The notes under the pieces are model-generated. The model was not told where the DNA came from. It ran no database searches and saw nothing but the letters and a program-made list of their open reading frames with translations. The position numbers were made by a program, and so were the translations under genes. Source: Candidatus Methylomirabilota bacterium (GTDB lineage Bacteria; Methylomirabilota; Methylomirabilia; Rokubacteriales; CSP1-6). From it: a stretch of 64,000 nucleotides of DNA. This document shows, in pieces, positions 49,812 to 58,909 of the stretch. Where the stretch lies: contig DASTYT010000118.1 of the NCBI GenBank assembly GCA_035764725.1, positions 1 through 64,000 on the forward strand, written 5' to 3'. Positions within the stretch are counted from its first letter, which is position 1. Every line of letters starts with the position of its first letter.

Positions 49812-50266
49812 CGCGCCACGACCGCGGTGGCCTCGATCTCGACCAGGATGTCGTCGCGCACGAACTTCGAGATCTCCACCAGGGTGCTCGCCGGCCGGTG
49901 CGGCCCGAAGTACTCCTTGCGCGCGACGTTCACCTTCTCGCGATCGGCCATGTTCTTGAGGAACACCGTGACCTTGCAGACGTCGGCGAAGGTGGCGCCG
50001 GCGGCAGTGAGGCAGCGCTTGATGTTCTCGAGCGCCTGCCGCGCCTGGGCGGTGGCATCGTCACCCCCCACGGTGCGGCCCTGGGCGTCGGACCCCACAC
50101 AGCCCGACACGAACACGATGTTGCCCGCGCGCACGACGTGGGTGAAGTGGCTGATGGGCTCGGACATGCCGGGCACACGGATCTCCTGCCGATGGGGTTT
50201 GGCCGGTGGTTTCGGACGCGCCGCCGCTCGCTTCACCGTCTGCCGCCGCTTCGCACGTTTGGCCAT
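49808..50266 (-). CDS. RidA-family protein with basic N-terminal extension
   Basis: 152 aa. The first 30 or so residues are Lys/Arg/Pro-rich (MAKRAKRRQTVKRAAARPKPPAKPHR), then the RidA fold: FTHVVRAGNIVFVSGCVGSD, QARQALENIKRCLTAAGATFADVCKVTVFLKNM, and RPASTLVEISKFVRDDILVEIEATAVV. RidA proteins hydrolyse reactive imines and enamines. The basic tail is unusual and may bind nucleic acid or a membrane. GGGGAGG precedes the ATG at 50266. It is coupled to the amine oxidase downstream. Confidence 0.88.
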   Translation of the reverse strand: MAKRAKRRQTVKRAAARPKPPAKPHRQEIRVPGMSEPISHFTHVVRAGNIVFVSGCVGSDAQGRTVGGDDATAQARQALENIKRCLTAAGATFADVCKVTVFLKNMADREKVNVARKEYFGPHRPASTLVEISKFVRDDILVEIEATAVVAR

Positions 50267-50395
50267 CCTGTCCTCCCCGGGGTCTTGATCGGCCGGCTTG
50301 GCCCGGCCCCTTCGCACCAGCACCCTAAGGAGGGCCAGTCGATAGGTCAAGGTCGAAAGCGTGGCCCCGTGTCGGGCGCCGGCATCGGATCGCCA

Positions 50396-51055
50396 CTACC
50401 TCTCGGCGAGCAACCGCTCGATCTTCCGGGTGAGGTCGTGGCTCGCCAGGCTCTGGAGTGCAACGCGGAGGTCCGGTCTCTTGTCAATGAACGCGAGCAA
50501 GCTCGGGAGCGGCCAACTCATGTAACGTGTGGGCTCGATGAACGTTGCGTCGACGGGCGACGGGACACCTCTCAGGGCGAGAGCCGTGCCGATGATGTGC
50601 CCCGGCTCGAGTAGTCCCAGGGGCCGACCTTGCTTGCGAACTTCCGCACTCCCGGAGATCGCGATGCAGAGACTCGAGGCCGGCTCACCCTCGATCAGGA
50701 CCTTGTCGCCAGCGGCGGCGCTCTTCCACTCGCCCACCAGGGTCAGCGCGACGAACTCGCGAGGACGCAGCGACTGGAATCCAAGCTCGTAGAGCCGCTG
50801 CTCGTCCGTGGAAAGGACGACGGGACGGCGCTCGAGATAGATACGCGAGATCTGATACAGATTGATGGCGGTGAATACCAGTGCCCAGAGAACCGGTGGC
50901 CACAGCACGGTCCCTTGAAGCAGGAAATAGGGGATGTTGGTGAGGGCGGCCGCGACGGCAAACCACCTCAGCCACAGGATGTCTCGCACCGAATACGCGA
51001 CGAGCAGCAGGACGTTCGAGAGATGCACGAGATAGTCGATGGGCTGAATCTGCAT
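50396..51055 (-). CDS. Popeye-like membrane protein with cyclic-nucleotide-binding domain
   Basis: 219 aa. Three short transmembrane helices (IDYLVHLSNVLLLVAYSV; WFAVAAALTNIPYFLLQG; WALVFTAINLYQISRI) precede a cyclic-nucleotide-binding domain: RLYELGFQSLRPREFVAL, GDKVLIEGEPASSLCIAISGSAEVRKQG, GHIIGTALALRGVP. This layout is that of Popeye-domain proteins, best known in animals as cAMP sensors. Bacterial relatives are uncharacterised. AGGAGG precedes the ATG at 51055. A cyclase is encoded 4 kb downstream on the same strand. Confidence 0.78.
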   Translation of the reverse strand: MQIQPIDYLVHLSNVLLLVAYSVRDILWLRWFAVAAALTNIPYFLLQGTVLWPPVLWALVFTAINLYQISRIYLERRPVVLSTDEQRLYELGFQSLRPREFVALTLVGEWKSAAAGDKVLIEGEPASSLCIAISGSAEVRKQGRPLGLLEPGHIIGTALALRGVPSPVDATFIEPTRYMSWPLPSLLAFIDKRPDLRVALQSLASHDLTRKIERLLAER

Positions 51056-51183
51056 CCTCAACCTCCTCGGTGATGGCTCCAGCATAGCGCCGCGCCATGC
51101 GGCGGGGCATACGCGGCTCCCCTCGGCTCCCCCGCTGCGACGAATTGGTGTACTCTTTCGGCTATTCCTGACAAGGAGGCTTC

Positions 51184-52824
51184 ATGAAGGCCACCGCCGC
51201 CATCGCCGAGATCCTCAAGCGGGAGGGAGTCGAGTTCATCATCGGCTATCCCGTCAATCACATCCTCGAAGCCGCCGCCGTCGCCGGCATCCGGCCCATC
51301 ATCGTGCGCCAGGAGCGCACGGGACTGCACATGGCGGACGCGGTGAGCCGCATCACCTCCGGGCGGAAGATCGGCGTCTTCTGCATGCAGCACGGCCCGG
51401 GGACGGAGAACTCGTTCGGCGGCGTGGCCCAGGCCTTCGGCGACTCGGTGCCCATCGTGGTGATCCCGGGCGGCTATCCGCGGAAGATCGCGGGCATCCC
51501 GCCGAACTTCAACTCCACGCAGAACTACCGCCACGTGACGAAGTGGGCGGAGTACGTGATGCGGGCCGCGGACGTGCCGGACGCGATGCGCCGCGCCTTC
51601 ACCCAGGTGAAGAACGGCCGCCCGCGCCCCGTCCTCGTCGAGGTGCCGGTGGACGTGATGGCCGAGGACGTGCCCGACAACTTCGACTACAAGCCCACGC
51701 CGCGGACGCGGGTGGCGCCCGACGCCAAGGACGTGGCGGAGGCGGCGCGGGTGCTGGTGGCTGCCGAGCGGCCCGTCATCTACGCGGGCCAGGGCGTGCA
51801 CTACGCCAAGGCCTGGCCGCAGCTCCGTCAGCTCGCCGAGCTGCTGGAGTGCCCGGTCACGACCAGCCTCGAGGGCAAGAGCGCGCTCCCCGAGAATCAC
51901 CCGCTGTCGCTGGGCTCGGGCGGCCGGTCGCTGCCGAAGGCGGTGTACCAGTTCCTGCAGGAGTCCGACGTCATCTTCGGCGTGGGCTGCAGCTTCTCGA
52001 CGACCAACTACGGCATCAGCTTCCCGACCAAGGGCAAGGTGTACATCCACTCCACCCTCGACGCCGCCGATCTCAACAAGGACGTGCCCGTCGACCATCC
52101 GATCATCGGCGACGCCGGGCTCGTGCTGGACGCGCTGATCGCCGAGGTGAAGGACCGGCTCAAGGGCGCCGCGCGCGGCCGCCTCGACGCGGTCACCCGC
52201 GGCATCAAGACCGTGAAGGCGGAGTGGCTCAACCAGTGGATGCCGCGCCTCACCCAGAACACCAAGCCCCTCAGCCCCTATCGCGTGATCTGGGACCTCA
52301 TGCACACGGTGGATCTGCCCAACACCATCATCACGCACGACGCGGGCAGCCCGCGGGATCAGATCTCGCCGTTCTGGGAGGCCCAGTCGCCGCTCTCCTA
52401 CATCGGCTGGGGCAAGACCACCCAGCTCGGCTACGGCCTCGGCCTCGCCATGGGCGCCAAGCTCGCCGCCCCCGACAAGCTCTGCATCAATCTCTGGGGC
52501 GACGCGGCCATCGGCTTCACCGGCATGGACTTCGAGACGGCGGTGCGTGAGCGCATCCCGATCCTGTCCGTGCTGCTCAACAACTTCTCCATGGCCATCG
52601 AGCTCAAGGTGATGCCGGTGTCCACCGACAAGTTCCGGTCCACGGACATCAGCGGCCACTACGCGGACATGGCGAAGGCCTTCGGCGGCCACGGCGAGCG
52701 GGTCACCGAGCCCGCGGAGATCGTGCCCGCCGTCAAGCGGGCCATCGCCAAGACCAAGGAAGGGACGCCCGCGCTGCTCGAGTTCATCACCGAGAAGGCC
52801 GTCGACTTCTCGATGTACCCCTGA
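51184..52824 (+). CDS. Thiamine-diphosphate-dependent enzyme (2-oxoacid decarboxylase/carboligase type)
   Basis: 546 aa. N-terminal catalytic Glu in VRQERTGLHMADAVSR, with unusual GYPVNHILEAAA; central domain PVIYAGQGVHYAKAW; ThDP motif WGDAAIGFTGMDFETAVRERIPILSVLLNNF. It lies outside the standard acetolactate synthase group because of the shortened N-terminus and the WGDAA start of the ThDP motif. AAGGAGG precedes the ATG. It leads an eight-gene rightward operon ending at 58900. Confidence 0.87.
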   Translation: MKATAAIAEILKREGVEFIIGYPVNHILEAAAVAGIRPIIVRQERTGLHMADAVSRITSGRKIGVFCMQHGPGTENSFGGVAQAFGDSVPIVVIPGGYPRKIAGIPPNFNSTQNYRHVTKWAEYVMRAADVPDAMRRAFTQVKNGRPRPVLVEVPVDVMAEDVPDNFDYKPTPRTRVAPDAKDVAEAARVLVAAERPVIYAGQGVHYAKAWPQLRQLAELLECPVTTSLEGKSALPENHPLSLGSGGRSLPKAVYQFLQESDVIFGVGCSFSTTNYGISFPTKGKVYIHSTLDAADLNKDVPVDHPIIGDAGLVLDALIAEVKDRLKGAARGRLDAVTRGIKTVKAEWLNQWMPRLTQNTKPLSPYRVIWDLMHTVDLPNTIITHDAGSPRDQISPFWEAQSPLSYIGWGKTTQLGYGLGLAMGAKLAAPDKLCINLWGDAAIGFTGMDFETAVRERIPILSVLLNNFSMAIELKVMPVSTDKFRSTDISGHYADMAKAFGGHGERVTEPAEIVPAVKRAIAKTKEGTPALLEFITEKAVDFSMYP

Positions 52825-52825
52825 G

Positions 52826-53740
52826 GTGAGCGCGCGCGAGTATCGCTTCATCCAGGTCGACGTCTTCACCGACCGCGTGTTCGGGGGCAATCCCCTCGCG
52901 GTGGTGCTCGACGGCGGAGGCCTGGCCGACGGCGAGATGCAGGCCATCGCCATGGAGATGAACCTCTCCGAGACGACCTTCATCCTGCCGCCCACGCGCC
53001 CAGACTGCGCGGCGCGCGTGCGCATCTTCACGCCCCGGCGGGAGCTTCAGTTCGCGGGACATCCCACCGTGGGCACCGCGTGGGTCATGGCGGTGCACGG
53101 CCTGGTTGCCGGATCGCCCTCGGCATTCAAGCTGGACGAAGGTATCGGCCCGGTGCCCGTCACCCTCGAGGGCGAACCCAAGCAGCCCTCCTTCATCTGG
53201 ATGCGCCACGGACCGCCCGAGTTCGGCCCGGAGATGGCCAATCGCGCCGAGATCGCCGCGGCGCTCGGGCTCACCGAGGCCGATCTCATCCCCGGCGCGC
53301 CCATCCAGACCGGCTCCACCGGCTCGCGGTTCATGTTCGTGCCGCTGCGCGACCGCGCCACCGTCGATCGCGCGCTGCTCGACGTGCCGAAGATCATCAA
53401 GGCGCTGGGTGATCAGCCCCTGGTCGGCATCTTCGTCTTCGCGCCCGATCCCGATCCGACCGCGGCGCGCGTACACTCGCGCATGTTCGCGCCGCACACC
53501 TCGGGCATTCCCGAGGATCCCGCCACTGGCTCGGCCACGGGCCCCCTCGGCGCCTATCTGGTGAAGCAGAAGCTGGTCAAGGCCAGCGGTCCGGTCTCGA
53601 TCGTGAGCGATCAGGGTGTGAAGATGGGACGTCACAGCCGGCTCCACATCCGCGGCGTCGAGCGTGGCGGCGCGCTCACGGAGATCGAGGTGGGCGGCGG
53701 GGTGGTGCCGGTGATCGACGGCCGGCTGCGCGTGCCGTGA
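52826..53740 (+). CDS. PhzF-family isomerase/epimerase
   Basis: 304 aa: YRFIQVDVFTDRVFGGNPLAVVLD, catalytic Glu in MNLSETTFILPP, FAGHPTVGTAWVM, and RMFAPHTSGIPEDPATGSATGPLGAYL. The fold is that of diaminopimelate epimerase; PhzF proteins isomerise hydrophobic amino acid-like substrates. It starts at a GTG immediately after the ThDP enzyme stop (1 nt) and its own stop overlaps a GTGA. Confidence 0.9.
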   Translation: MSAREYRFIQVDVFTDRVFGGNPLAVVLDGGGLADGEMQAIAMEMNLSETTFILPPTRPDCAARVRIFTPRRELQFAGHPTVGTAWVMAVHGLVAGSPSAFKLDEGIGPVPVTLEGEPKQPSFIWMRHGPPEFGPEMANRAEIAAALGLTEADLIPGAPIQTGSTGSRFMFVPLRDRATVDRALLDVPKIIKALGDQPLVGIFVFAPDPDPTAARVHSRMFAPHTSGIPEDPATGSATGPLGAYLVKQKLVKASGPVSIVSDQGVKMGRHSRLHIRGVERGGALTEIEVGGGVVPVIDGRLRVP

Positions 53741-53763
53741 CTGACAAGGGGAGGAACCTCGCG

Positions 53764-55326
53764 ATGACGATCCGACGGCTGCTGGCCCTGGCTCTCCTGC
53801 TTCCGCTCGCGCTGGCCCTGGGCGGCGGCTCCGCCATCGCGCAGCCCGCGGGCACGCTCGTCGTGGGCCTCGTCGCCGAGCCCGTGAACCTCGATCCCGC
53901 CCAGGTCACCGACTTCAACTCCAACCGCGTCGGCCGCCGCATCGTGGAGCCGCTCATCACGTTCGCCGAGGAGACGACCAAGCTCGAGCCGAACCTGGCC
54001 GAGTCCTGGACCATCTCGCCCGACGGGCTCCAGTACACGTTCAAGCTCCGCAGGGGCGTGAAGTTCCACGACGGCACGCCGTTCAATGCCGCCGCGGTGA
54101 AGTTCTCCATCGAGCGCCAGATCCTCGCCGACCATCCGGCCGCCAAGCTCGGGAAGTACCCCTTCGCCAACTATTTCTTCGGCAACGTCAAGGCCGTCGA
54201 GGTCCTGGACGACACGACCGCTCGCTTCATCTTGAAGGAGCCGCGCGCGTCCTTCCTCGTCGTCATGGCCGCCCCGGCGGCCTCCATGGTGAGCCCCACC
54301 GCGGCCATGAAAGCGGGCGTGGACTTCGCCTCCGCCCCCGTGGGCACCGGGCCCTTCCGCTACGGGTCCTGGGCGCGCGGGCAGCAGGTGGTGCTGGAGA
54401 AGTTCCCCGAGTACTGGAAGGGCGCCCCCAAGGTGGACCGCGTGGTGTACCGCCCCATCGTGGAGGATCAGGCGCGGCTCACCGAGCTCCTGACCGGCAC
54501 GCTCGACCTGATCGTGGGCGTGCCCGCGGACTTCGTGGCCCAGCTCGAGGGCAACGCCAAGGTGAACCTCCTGAAGCAGGTGGGCGCGCACGTCTGGTAT
54601 CTCGGCATCAACAACACCAAGAAGCCGCTGGACGACAAGCGCGTGCGCCAGGCGCTGAACTACGCGGTGAACAAGGACGCCATCGTCAAGGACGTCCTCA
54701 AGAGCACGGGCGTGGTGTCACGCGGCCCCGTGCTGCCCGGCACCTGGGGCGCCGATCCCAATCTCCAGGCCTATCCCTACGATCCCGCGAAGGCCAAGAA
54801 GCTCCTCGCCGAGGCGGGCTACCCCAACGGGTTCTCGACCACGATGTGGGTGCCGGAGTCGGGCTCGGGCATGCAATCGCCGGTGGCCATGGCCATCGTG
54901 ATGCAGTCGAACTTCCGCGCGGTGGGCGTGAACGTGACCCTCCAGACCATGGAGTGGGGCGCTTACATCGCCAAGCTCCGCACCAAGGAGCAGGAGCTGT
55001 TCGCGCTGTCCTGGGCCGCGGGCTCCGAGGATCCGGACATGGTAATGTATCCCCTGTTCCACTCGAGCCAGTGGACGCCCAACGGCCCGAACCGCGCCAT
55101 GTACAAGAACGAGAAGTTCGACGCGCTCCTCAACGACGCGCGGCAGGTCACCGACCAGGCCAGGCGCGCGGCCCTCTACCGCGAGGCCCAGAAGATCCTC
55201 GTGGAGGACGCGCCGTGGGTGTTCGTGGATCACGAGATCCAGATCGCCGCGACCTCCAAGCGCGTGCAGGGTTTCAAGCTCCACCCGAGCTTCGACCTCC
55301 GCGTGGAGACCGTCAGCCTCCGCTAG
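53764..55326 (+). CDS. Peptide/nickel-type ABC transporter substrate-binding protein
   Basis: 520 aa family 5 periplasmic binding protein. The ATG at 53764 has GGGGAGG upstream and gives a good signal peptide (RRLLALALLLPLALALGGGSAIAQPA). Signatures: LVVGLVAEPVNLDPAQVTDFNSN, YTFKLRRGVKFHDGTPFNAAAVKFSIER, GTGPFRYGSWARGQQVVLEKFPEYWKG, and VRQALNYAVNKDAIVK. It binds a peptide or other solute and delivers it to the permeases encoded next. Confidence 0.92.
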   Translation: MTIRRLLALALLLPLALALGGGSAIAQPAGTLVVGLVAEPVNLDPAQVTDFNSNRVGRRIVEPLITFAEETTKLEPNLAESWTISPDGLQYTFKLRRGVKFHDGTPFNAAAVKFSIERQILADHPAAKLGKYPFANYFFGNVKAVEVLDDTTARFILKEPRASFLVVMAAPAASMVSPTAAMKAGVDFASAPVGTGPFRYGSWARGQQVVLEKFPEYWKGAPKVDRVVYRPIVEDQARLTELLTGTLDLIVGVPADFVAQLEGNAKVNLLKQVGAHVWYLGINNTKKPLDDKRVRQALNYAVNKDAIVKDVLKSTGVVSRGPVLPGTWGADPNLQAYPYDPAKAKKLLAEAGYPNGFSTTMWVPESGSGMQSPVAMAIVMQSNFRAVGVNVTLQTMEWGAYIAKLRTKEQELFALSWAAGSEDPDMVMYPLFHSSQWTPNGPNRAMYKNEKFDALLNDARQVTDQARRAALYREAQKILVEDAPWVFVDHEIQIAATSKRVQGFKLHPSFDLRVETVSLR

Positions 55327-55343
55327 CGGACGGCGCCTCGGCG

Positions 55344-56294
55344 GTGGCCCGCTTCCTCGCGCGCCGGCTCCTGCATCTGGGACCCGTGCTGCTCGGGGTG
55401 TCGGCGATCGTGTTCCTCGTGCTGCACCTGGCCCCCGGCGATCCCGCCGAGATCATGCTGGGCGCCAACGCCAACCGGGAAGATCTCGAGCGCCTCCGCT
55501 CGCAGCTCGGTCTCGATCAGCCGCTGCACGTGCAGTACGTCACCTGGATCGGCCACGTGGCCCGCGGCGACCTCGGCCGCTCGCTCTGGATGAAGCGGCC
55601 GGTGCTGGGCGAGGTGCTGGAGCGCTTCAAGGCCACGCTGCTGCTCACCGGCACCGCGCTCTTCCTCTCCACCGTGGGCGGAATCGCGCTCGGCATCGCC
55701 TCCGCCCGGCGAGCCAACTCGCTGCTGGACCGCCTGTCCGCCGTGGCGTCGCTGTTTGGCGCCAGCATGCCCACGTTCTGGCTGGGCATCGTGCTCATGG
55801 TGATCTTCTCGCTGTGGCTCGGCTGGCTTCCCGCCTCCGGCATGTACGCGCCGTACGGCGGCGGCGGGCTACGGGACTTGCTGGCGCACCTCGTGCTGCC
55901 CGCGATCACGCTCGCGGCGGCTTCGATCACGATCATCGCCCGGCTCACGCGCGCGGCCATGCTGGAGATGCTGGGGCAGGACTACGTGCGAACGGCGCGC
56001 GCCAAGGGCCTCGCCGAGCGCCCAGTGGTGTGGCGCCACGCGCTGAAGAACGCGCTGATCCCGATTGTGACTGTCGTAGGCGTCCAAGCGGGCTATCTCC
56101 TCGGCGGCGCCGTCCTCACCGAGACCGTGTTCGCCTGGCCGGGCGTGGGCACCCTGGTGGTCCAGGGCATCCTCGCCCGCGACATTCCCTTGGTGCAGGG
56201 CGGTGTCTTGGTGATCGCGCTGTCCTTCGTGCTCGTGAACCTCGCCGTGGACACCCTCTACGCGTGGCTGGATCCGCGCATCAAGTACAACTAG
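55344..56294 (+). CDS. ABC transporter permease, DppB type
   Basis: 316 aa starting at a GTG. N-terminal helix (LHLGPVLLGVSAIVFLVLHLAPGDPAEIMLG), conserved LGLDQPLHVQYVTWIGHVARGDLGRSL, and the EAA loop RTARAKGLAERPVVWRHALKNALIPIVTVVG with ETVFAWPGVG after it. Six transmembrane segments in all. It forms half of the membrane channel with the next gene. Confidence 0.92.
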   Translation: MARFLARRLLHLGPVLLGVSAIVFLVLHLAPGDPAEIMLGANANREDLERLRSQLGLDQPLHVQYVTWIGHVARGDLGRSLWMKRPVLGEVLERFKATLLLTGTALFLSTVGGIALGIASARRANSLLDRLSAVASLFGASMPTFWLGIVLMVIFSLWLGWLPASGMYAPYGGGGLRDLLAHLVLPAITLAAASITIIARLTRAAMLEMLGQDYVRTARAKGLAERPVVWRHALKNALIPIVTVVGVQAGYLLGGAVLTETVFAWPGVGTLVVQGILARDIPLVQGGVLVIALSFVLVNLAVDTLYAWLDPRIKYN

Positions 56295-56301
56295 CCCCGC
56301 C

Positions 56302-57129
56302 ATGCGCCGTCACCTCCGCAGGAACCGCCTCGCCGCGGCCGCCCTCCTGGTCATCGCGCTCGCCGTGCTGGCCGCCCTCGCCGCACCGTGGCTGCCGCTC
56401 GCCGATCCCGACACGGTGGAGACCGCGAGCCGCCTCCGGCCGCCGGGCAGCCCCGGGCACCCGCTCGGCACCGACGAGTTCGGGCGCGATCTCCTGAGCC
56501 GGCTCGTCTGGGGCGCGCGCGTGTCGCTGCTGGCCGGGGTCGGCACCGCCGCCGCGGCGATGGTGCTGGGGGTGAGCCTGGGCCTCATCGCGGGCTATTA
56601 TCGCGGCTGGGTGGAATCGCTCATCATGCGCTTCACGGACATCCTCATGGCGTTCCCGTTCATCTTGCTCGCCATCGCCATCGTGGCCGGGCTCGGCCCC
56701 GGCCTGCGGAACGCCATGATCGCCATCGCCATCGTGGGCTTCCCCATCTACGCGCGGCTAGTGCGGGGCGTGGTGCTCACCGTGCGCGAGCGCGAGTTCG
56801 TGGAGGCGGCGCGGGCGCTCGGAAGCCCCGACCGGCTCATCCTCGCGCGCCACGTGGCGCCGCATCTCCTCTCCCCGGTGGTGGTGGCCTTCAGCCTCGA
56901 CGTCGGCGCCAAGATCCTCACCACCGCCGGCCTGTCGTTCCTGGGGCTCGGGACCCAGCCGCCGACGGCGGACTGGGGGAGCATGCTCGCCACCGGGCGC
57001 CAGTTCGTGATCCTGAGCCCGCACGTGGTGCTGCTCCCGGGCCTCGCCATCTTCGTCACCGTGCTGGCCCTGAACCTCGTCGGCGACGCCGTGCGCGATC
57101 TCCTCGATCCGCGCACGCGCGCCGCCTGA
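56302..57129 (+). CDS. ABC transporter permease, DppC type
   Basis: 275 aa. N-terminal helix AAALLVIALAVLAALAAPWLPLADPD, HPLGTDEFGRDLLSRLVWGARVSLL, the EAA loop EAARALGSPDRLILARHVAPHLLSPVVV and GLSFLGLGTQPPTADWGSML. It pairs with the DppB-type permease. No DppD/DppF ATPase genes follow, so an ATPase from elsewhere must drive this system. Confidence 0.92.
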   Translation: MRRHLRRNRLAAAALLVIALAVLAALAAPWLPLADPDTVETASRLRPPGSPGHPLGTDEFGRDLLSRLVWGARVSLLAGVGTAAAAMVLGVSLGLIAGYYRGWVESLIMRFTDILMAFPFILLAIAIVAGLGPGLRNAMIAIAIVGFPIYARLVRGVVLTVREREFVEAARALGSPDRLILARHVAPHLLSPVVVAFSLDVGAKILTTAGLSFLGLGTQPPTADWGSMLATGRQFVILSPHVVLLPGLAIFVTVLALNLVGDAVRDLLDPRTRAA

Positions 57130-57146
57130 GCGTGGAGACCCGTCCC

Positions 57147-58163
57147 ATGCGTCTCGACACTGGCTTTCTCTCCTTCGATCTACGCGACATCCCGACCTAC
57201 GCTCGGAAGGCGGAGGCGCTGGGCTTCGGGGCGCTCTGGTCCGCCGAGACCAAGCACGATCCGTTCCTCCCGCTCGCGGTCGCGGCCACGACGACCTCCC
57301 GGCTGGGGCTCGGCACCGCGATCGCGATCGCGTTCGCGCGGAGCCCGATGGTGCTGGCCAACATCGCCTGGGATCTCCAGAAGGCGTCGGGCGGCCGCTT
57401 CACGCTGGGGCTCGGGACGCAGGTGAAGGCGCACAACGAGCGGCGCTTCGCGGTGAAGTGGGAGGCGCCGGGGCCGCGGCTGCGCGAGCTGGTCGGCGCC
57501 CTCCGCGCGATCTGGGACACTTGGCAGAACAAGGCGCCGCTCGACTTCCAGGGCAAGTCCTACCGGATCAATCTCATGACGCCGTTCTTCGACCCGGGGC
57601 CCATCGAGCACCCGAGAATTCCCGTCTATCTCGCCGGGGTGAATCCCTACATGGCGAAGCTGGCCGGCGAGATCGCAGACGGGCTGCACATCCACTCGTT
57701 CCACTCGGCGAGGTATCTCCGCGAGATCCTGCACCCGGCGGTGTCGGAGGGGCTCGAGCTCTCGAACCGCTCGCGGCTGGACTTCGGCTTCCGGGCCTCG
57801 ACGATGGTCGTGATCGGCGACAGCCGCGCGGAGATCGAGGAGCAGAAGCAGCAGGTCAAGCAGCAGATTGCGTTCTACGCCTCCACGCGCACCTACGCGG
57901 CGGTGCTGGCCGCGCACGGGCTCGAGGATCTCTCCCCGCGGCTCCACGCGAAGTCGCTCGAGGGCGACTGGAAGGGCATGGCCGATCTCATCAGCGACGC
58001 GATGCTGGAGGACTTCGCGGTGATCGGCTCGTGGTCGGAGATCGGCGCCAGGATCCGCGAGCGCTTTGCCGGGCTCTACGACCGCACCCAGCTCTACCCA
58101 TCCTTCGCGCCCTCGCTGGACGACCCGCGCATGCAGCGCCTCGCCCGCGAGTTCAACGGCTGA
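57147..58163 (+). CDS. LLM-class flavin-dependent oxidoreductase
   Basis: 338 aa luciferase-like TIM barrel: YARKAEALGFGALWSAETKHDPFLPLAVAATTTSRLGLGTAIAIAFARSPMVLANIAWDLQKASGGRFTLGLGTQVKAHNERR are its key parts (AETKHDPF and GGRFTLGLG especially). The family uses F420 or FMN. The motif is closer to the F420 group, but cofactor is not proven. GGAG precedes the ATG at 57147. It follows the permeases in the same operon and may oxidise the transported compound. Confidence 0.88.
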   Translation: MRLDTGFLSFDLRDIPTYARKAEALGFGALWSAETKHDPFLPLAVAATTTSRLGLGTAIAIAFARSPMVLANIAWDLQKASGGRFTLGLGTQVKAHNERRFAVKWEAPGPRLRELVGALRAIWDTWQNKAPLDFQGKSYRINLMTPFFDPGPIEHPRIPVYLAGVNPYMAKLAGEIADGLHIHSFHSARYLREILHPAVSEGLELSNRSRLDFGFRASTMVVIGDSRAEIEEQKQQVKQQIAFYASTRTYAAVLAAHGLEDLSPRLHAKSLEGDWKGMADLISDAMLEDFAVIGSWSEIGARIRERFAGLYDRTQLYPSFAPSLDDPRMQRLAREFNG

Positions 58164-58171
58164 GCCCCGGC

Positions 58172-58900
58172 ATGGTGGCGCGCCTGGGCGTGCTCGTGCC
58201 CTCGGGCAACCCGACCGTGGAGCCCGAGCTCTACCGGATGGCGCCGGCGTCGGTGACGCTGCACTTCGCGCGCATGGCCTCGCTGGGCGACGGCGCGCCG
58301 GGCGCCTCCGCCGCCATGGAGCAGCGCACGCTCGGCTATCTCGACTCGGTGCCCGCGGCCACGCGCACGCTGGCCGACGTCGGGCTCGCCGCGCTCGTGC
58401 TCGCCCATACCGGCGTGAGCTATCTCACCGGCTACACGCGCGAAGAGCCACTGCTCCGGCAGCTCCACGACACGGCGCGCGCCCCCGCTACCACCGCGGC
58501 CCGCGCCATCCTGGCCGCGCTCGCCCATCTCGGCGTGCGCCGGATCGCCCTCGCCACGCCCTACCCCGACGTCATCGCCACTGCCGGCCGCGCCTACTGG
58601 GAGGCGGCGGGGCTCGAGATCGTGGCCCATCACCGGCTCGAGGGCGTCGCGAACATCTACGAGGAGACGCCGGCGCGCGTCGAGGCGCTTGGACGCGCGG
58701 CGGATTCGCGCCGCGCCGAGGCCGTGCTCATCAGCGGTACCGGGCTCCCGACCGCCGATGCTGTCACGCCGCTGGAGCGAGTCCTCGGCAAGCCCGTCGT
58801 CACGAGCCAGAGCGCCACGCTCTGGTGGCTGCTCCGCACGGCGCGCGTGACGGAGCCCGTGCTCGGCTGGGGCAAGCTCCTAGCCGCGCCTGCCGCGTAG
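58172..58900 (+). CDS. Asp/Glu racemase-fold protein lacking catalytic cysteines
   Basis: 242 aa of the maleate isomerase/arylmalonate decarboxylase-like group: RLGVLVPSGNPTVEPELYRMAP at the start, VLAHTGVSYLTG where the first catalytic Cys normally sits, and VLISGTGLPTADAV where the second normally sits. The two positions read His/Thr and Gly, and the protein contains no Cys at all. The Asp/Glu racemase chemistry is therefore unlikely, and a decarboxylase, hydrolase or binding role is possible. It is the last gene of the rightward operon. Confidence 0.8.
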   Translation: MVARLGVLVPSGNPTVEPELYRMAPASVTLHFARMASLGDGAPGASAAMEQRTLGYLDSVPAATRTLADVGLAALVLAHTGVSYLTGYTREEPLLRQLHDTARAPATTAARAILAALAHLGVRRIALATPYPDVIATAGRAYWEAAGLEIVAHHRLEGVANIYEETPARVEALGRAADSRRAEAVLISGTGLPTADAVTPLERVLGKPVVTSQSATLWWLLRTARVTEPVLGWGKLLAAPAA

Positions 58901-58909
58901 TCTCTCGCG

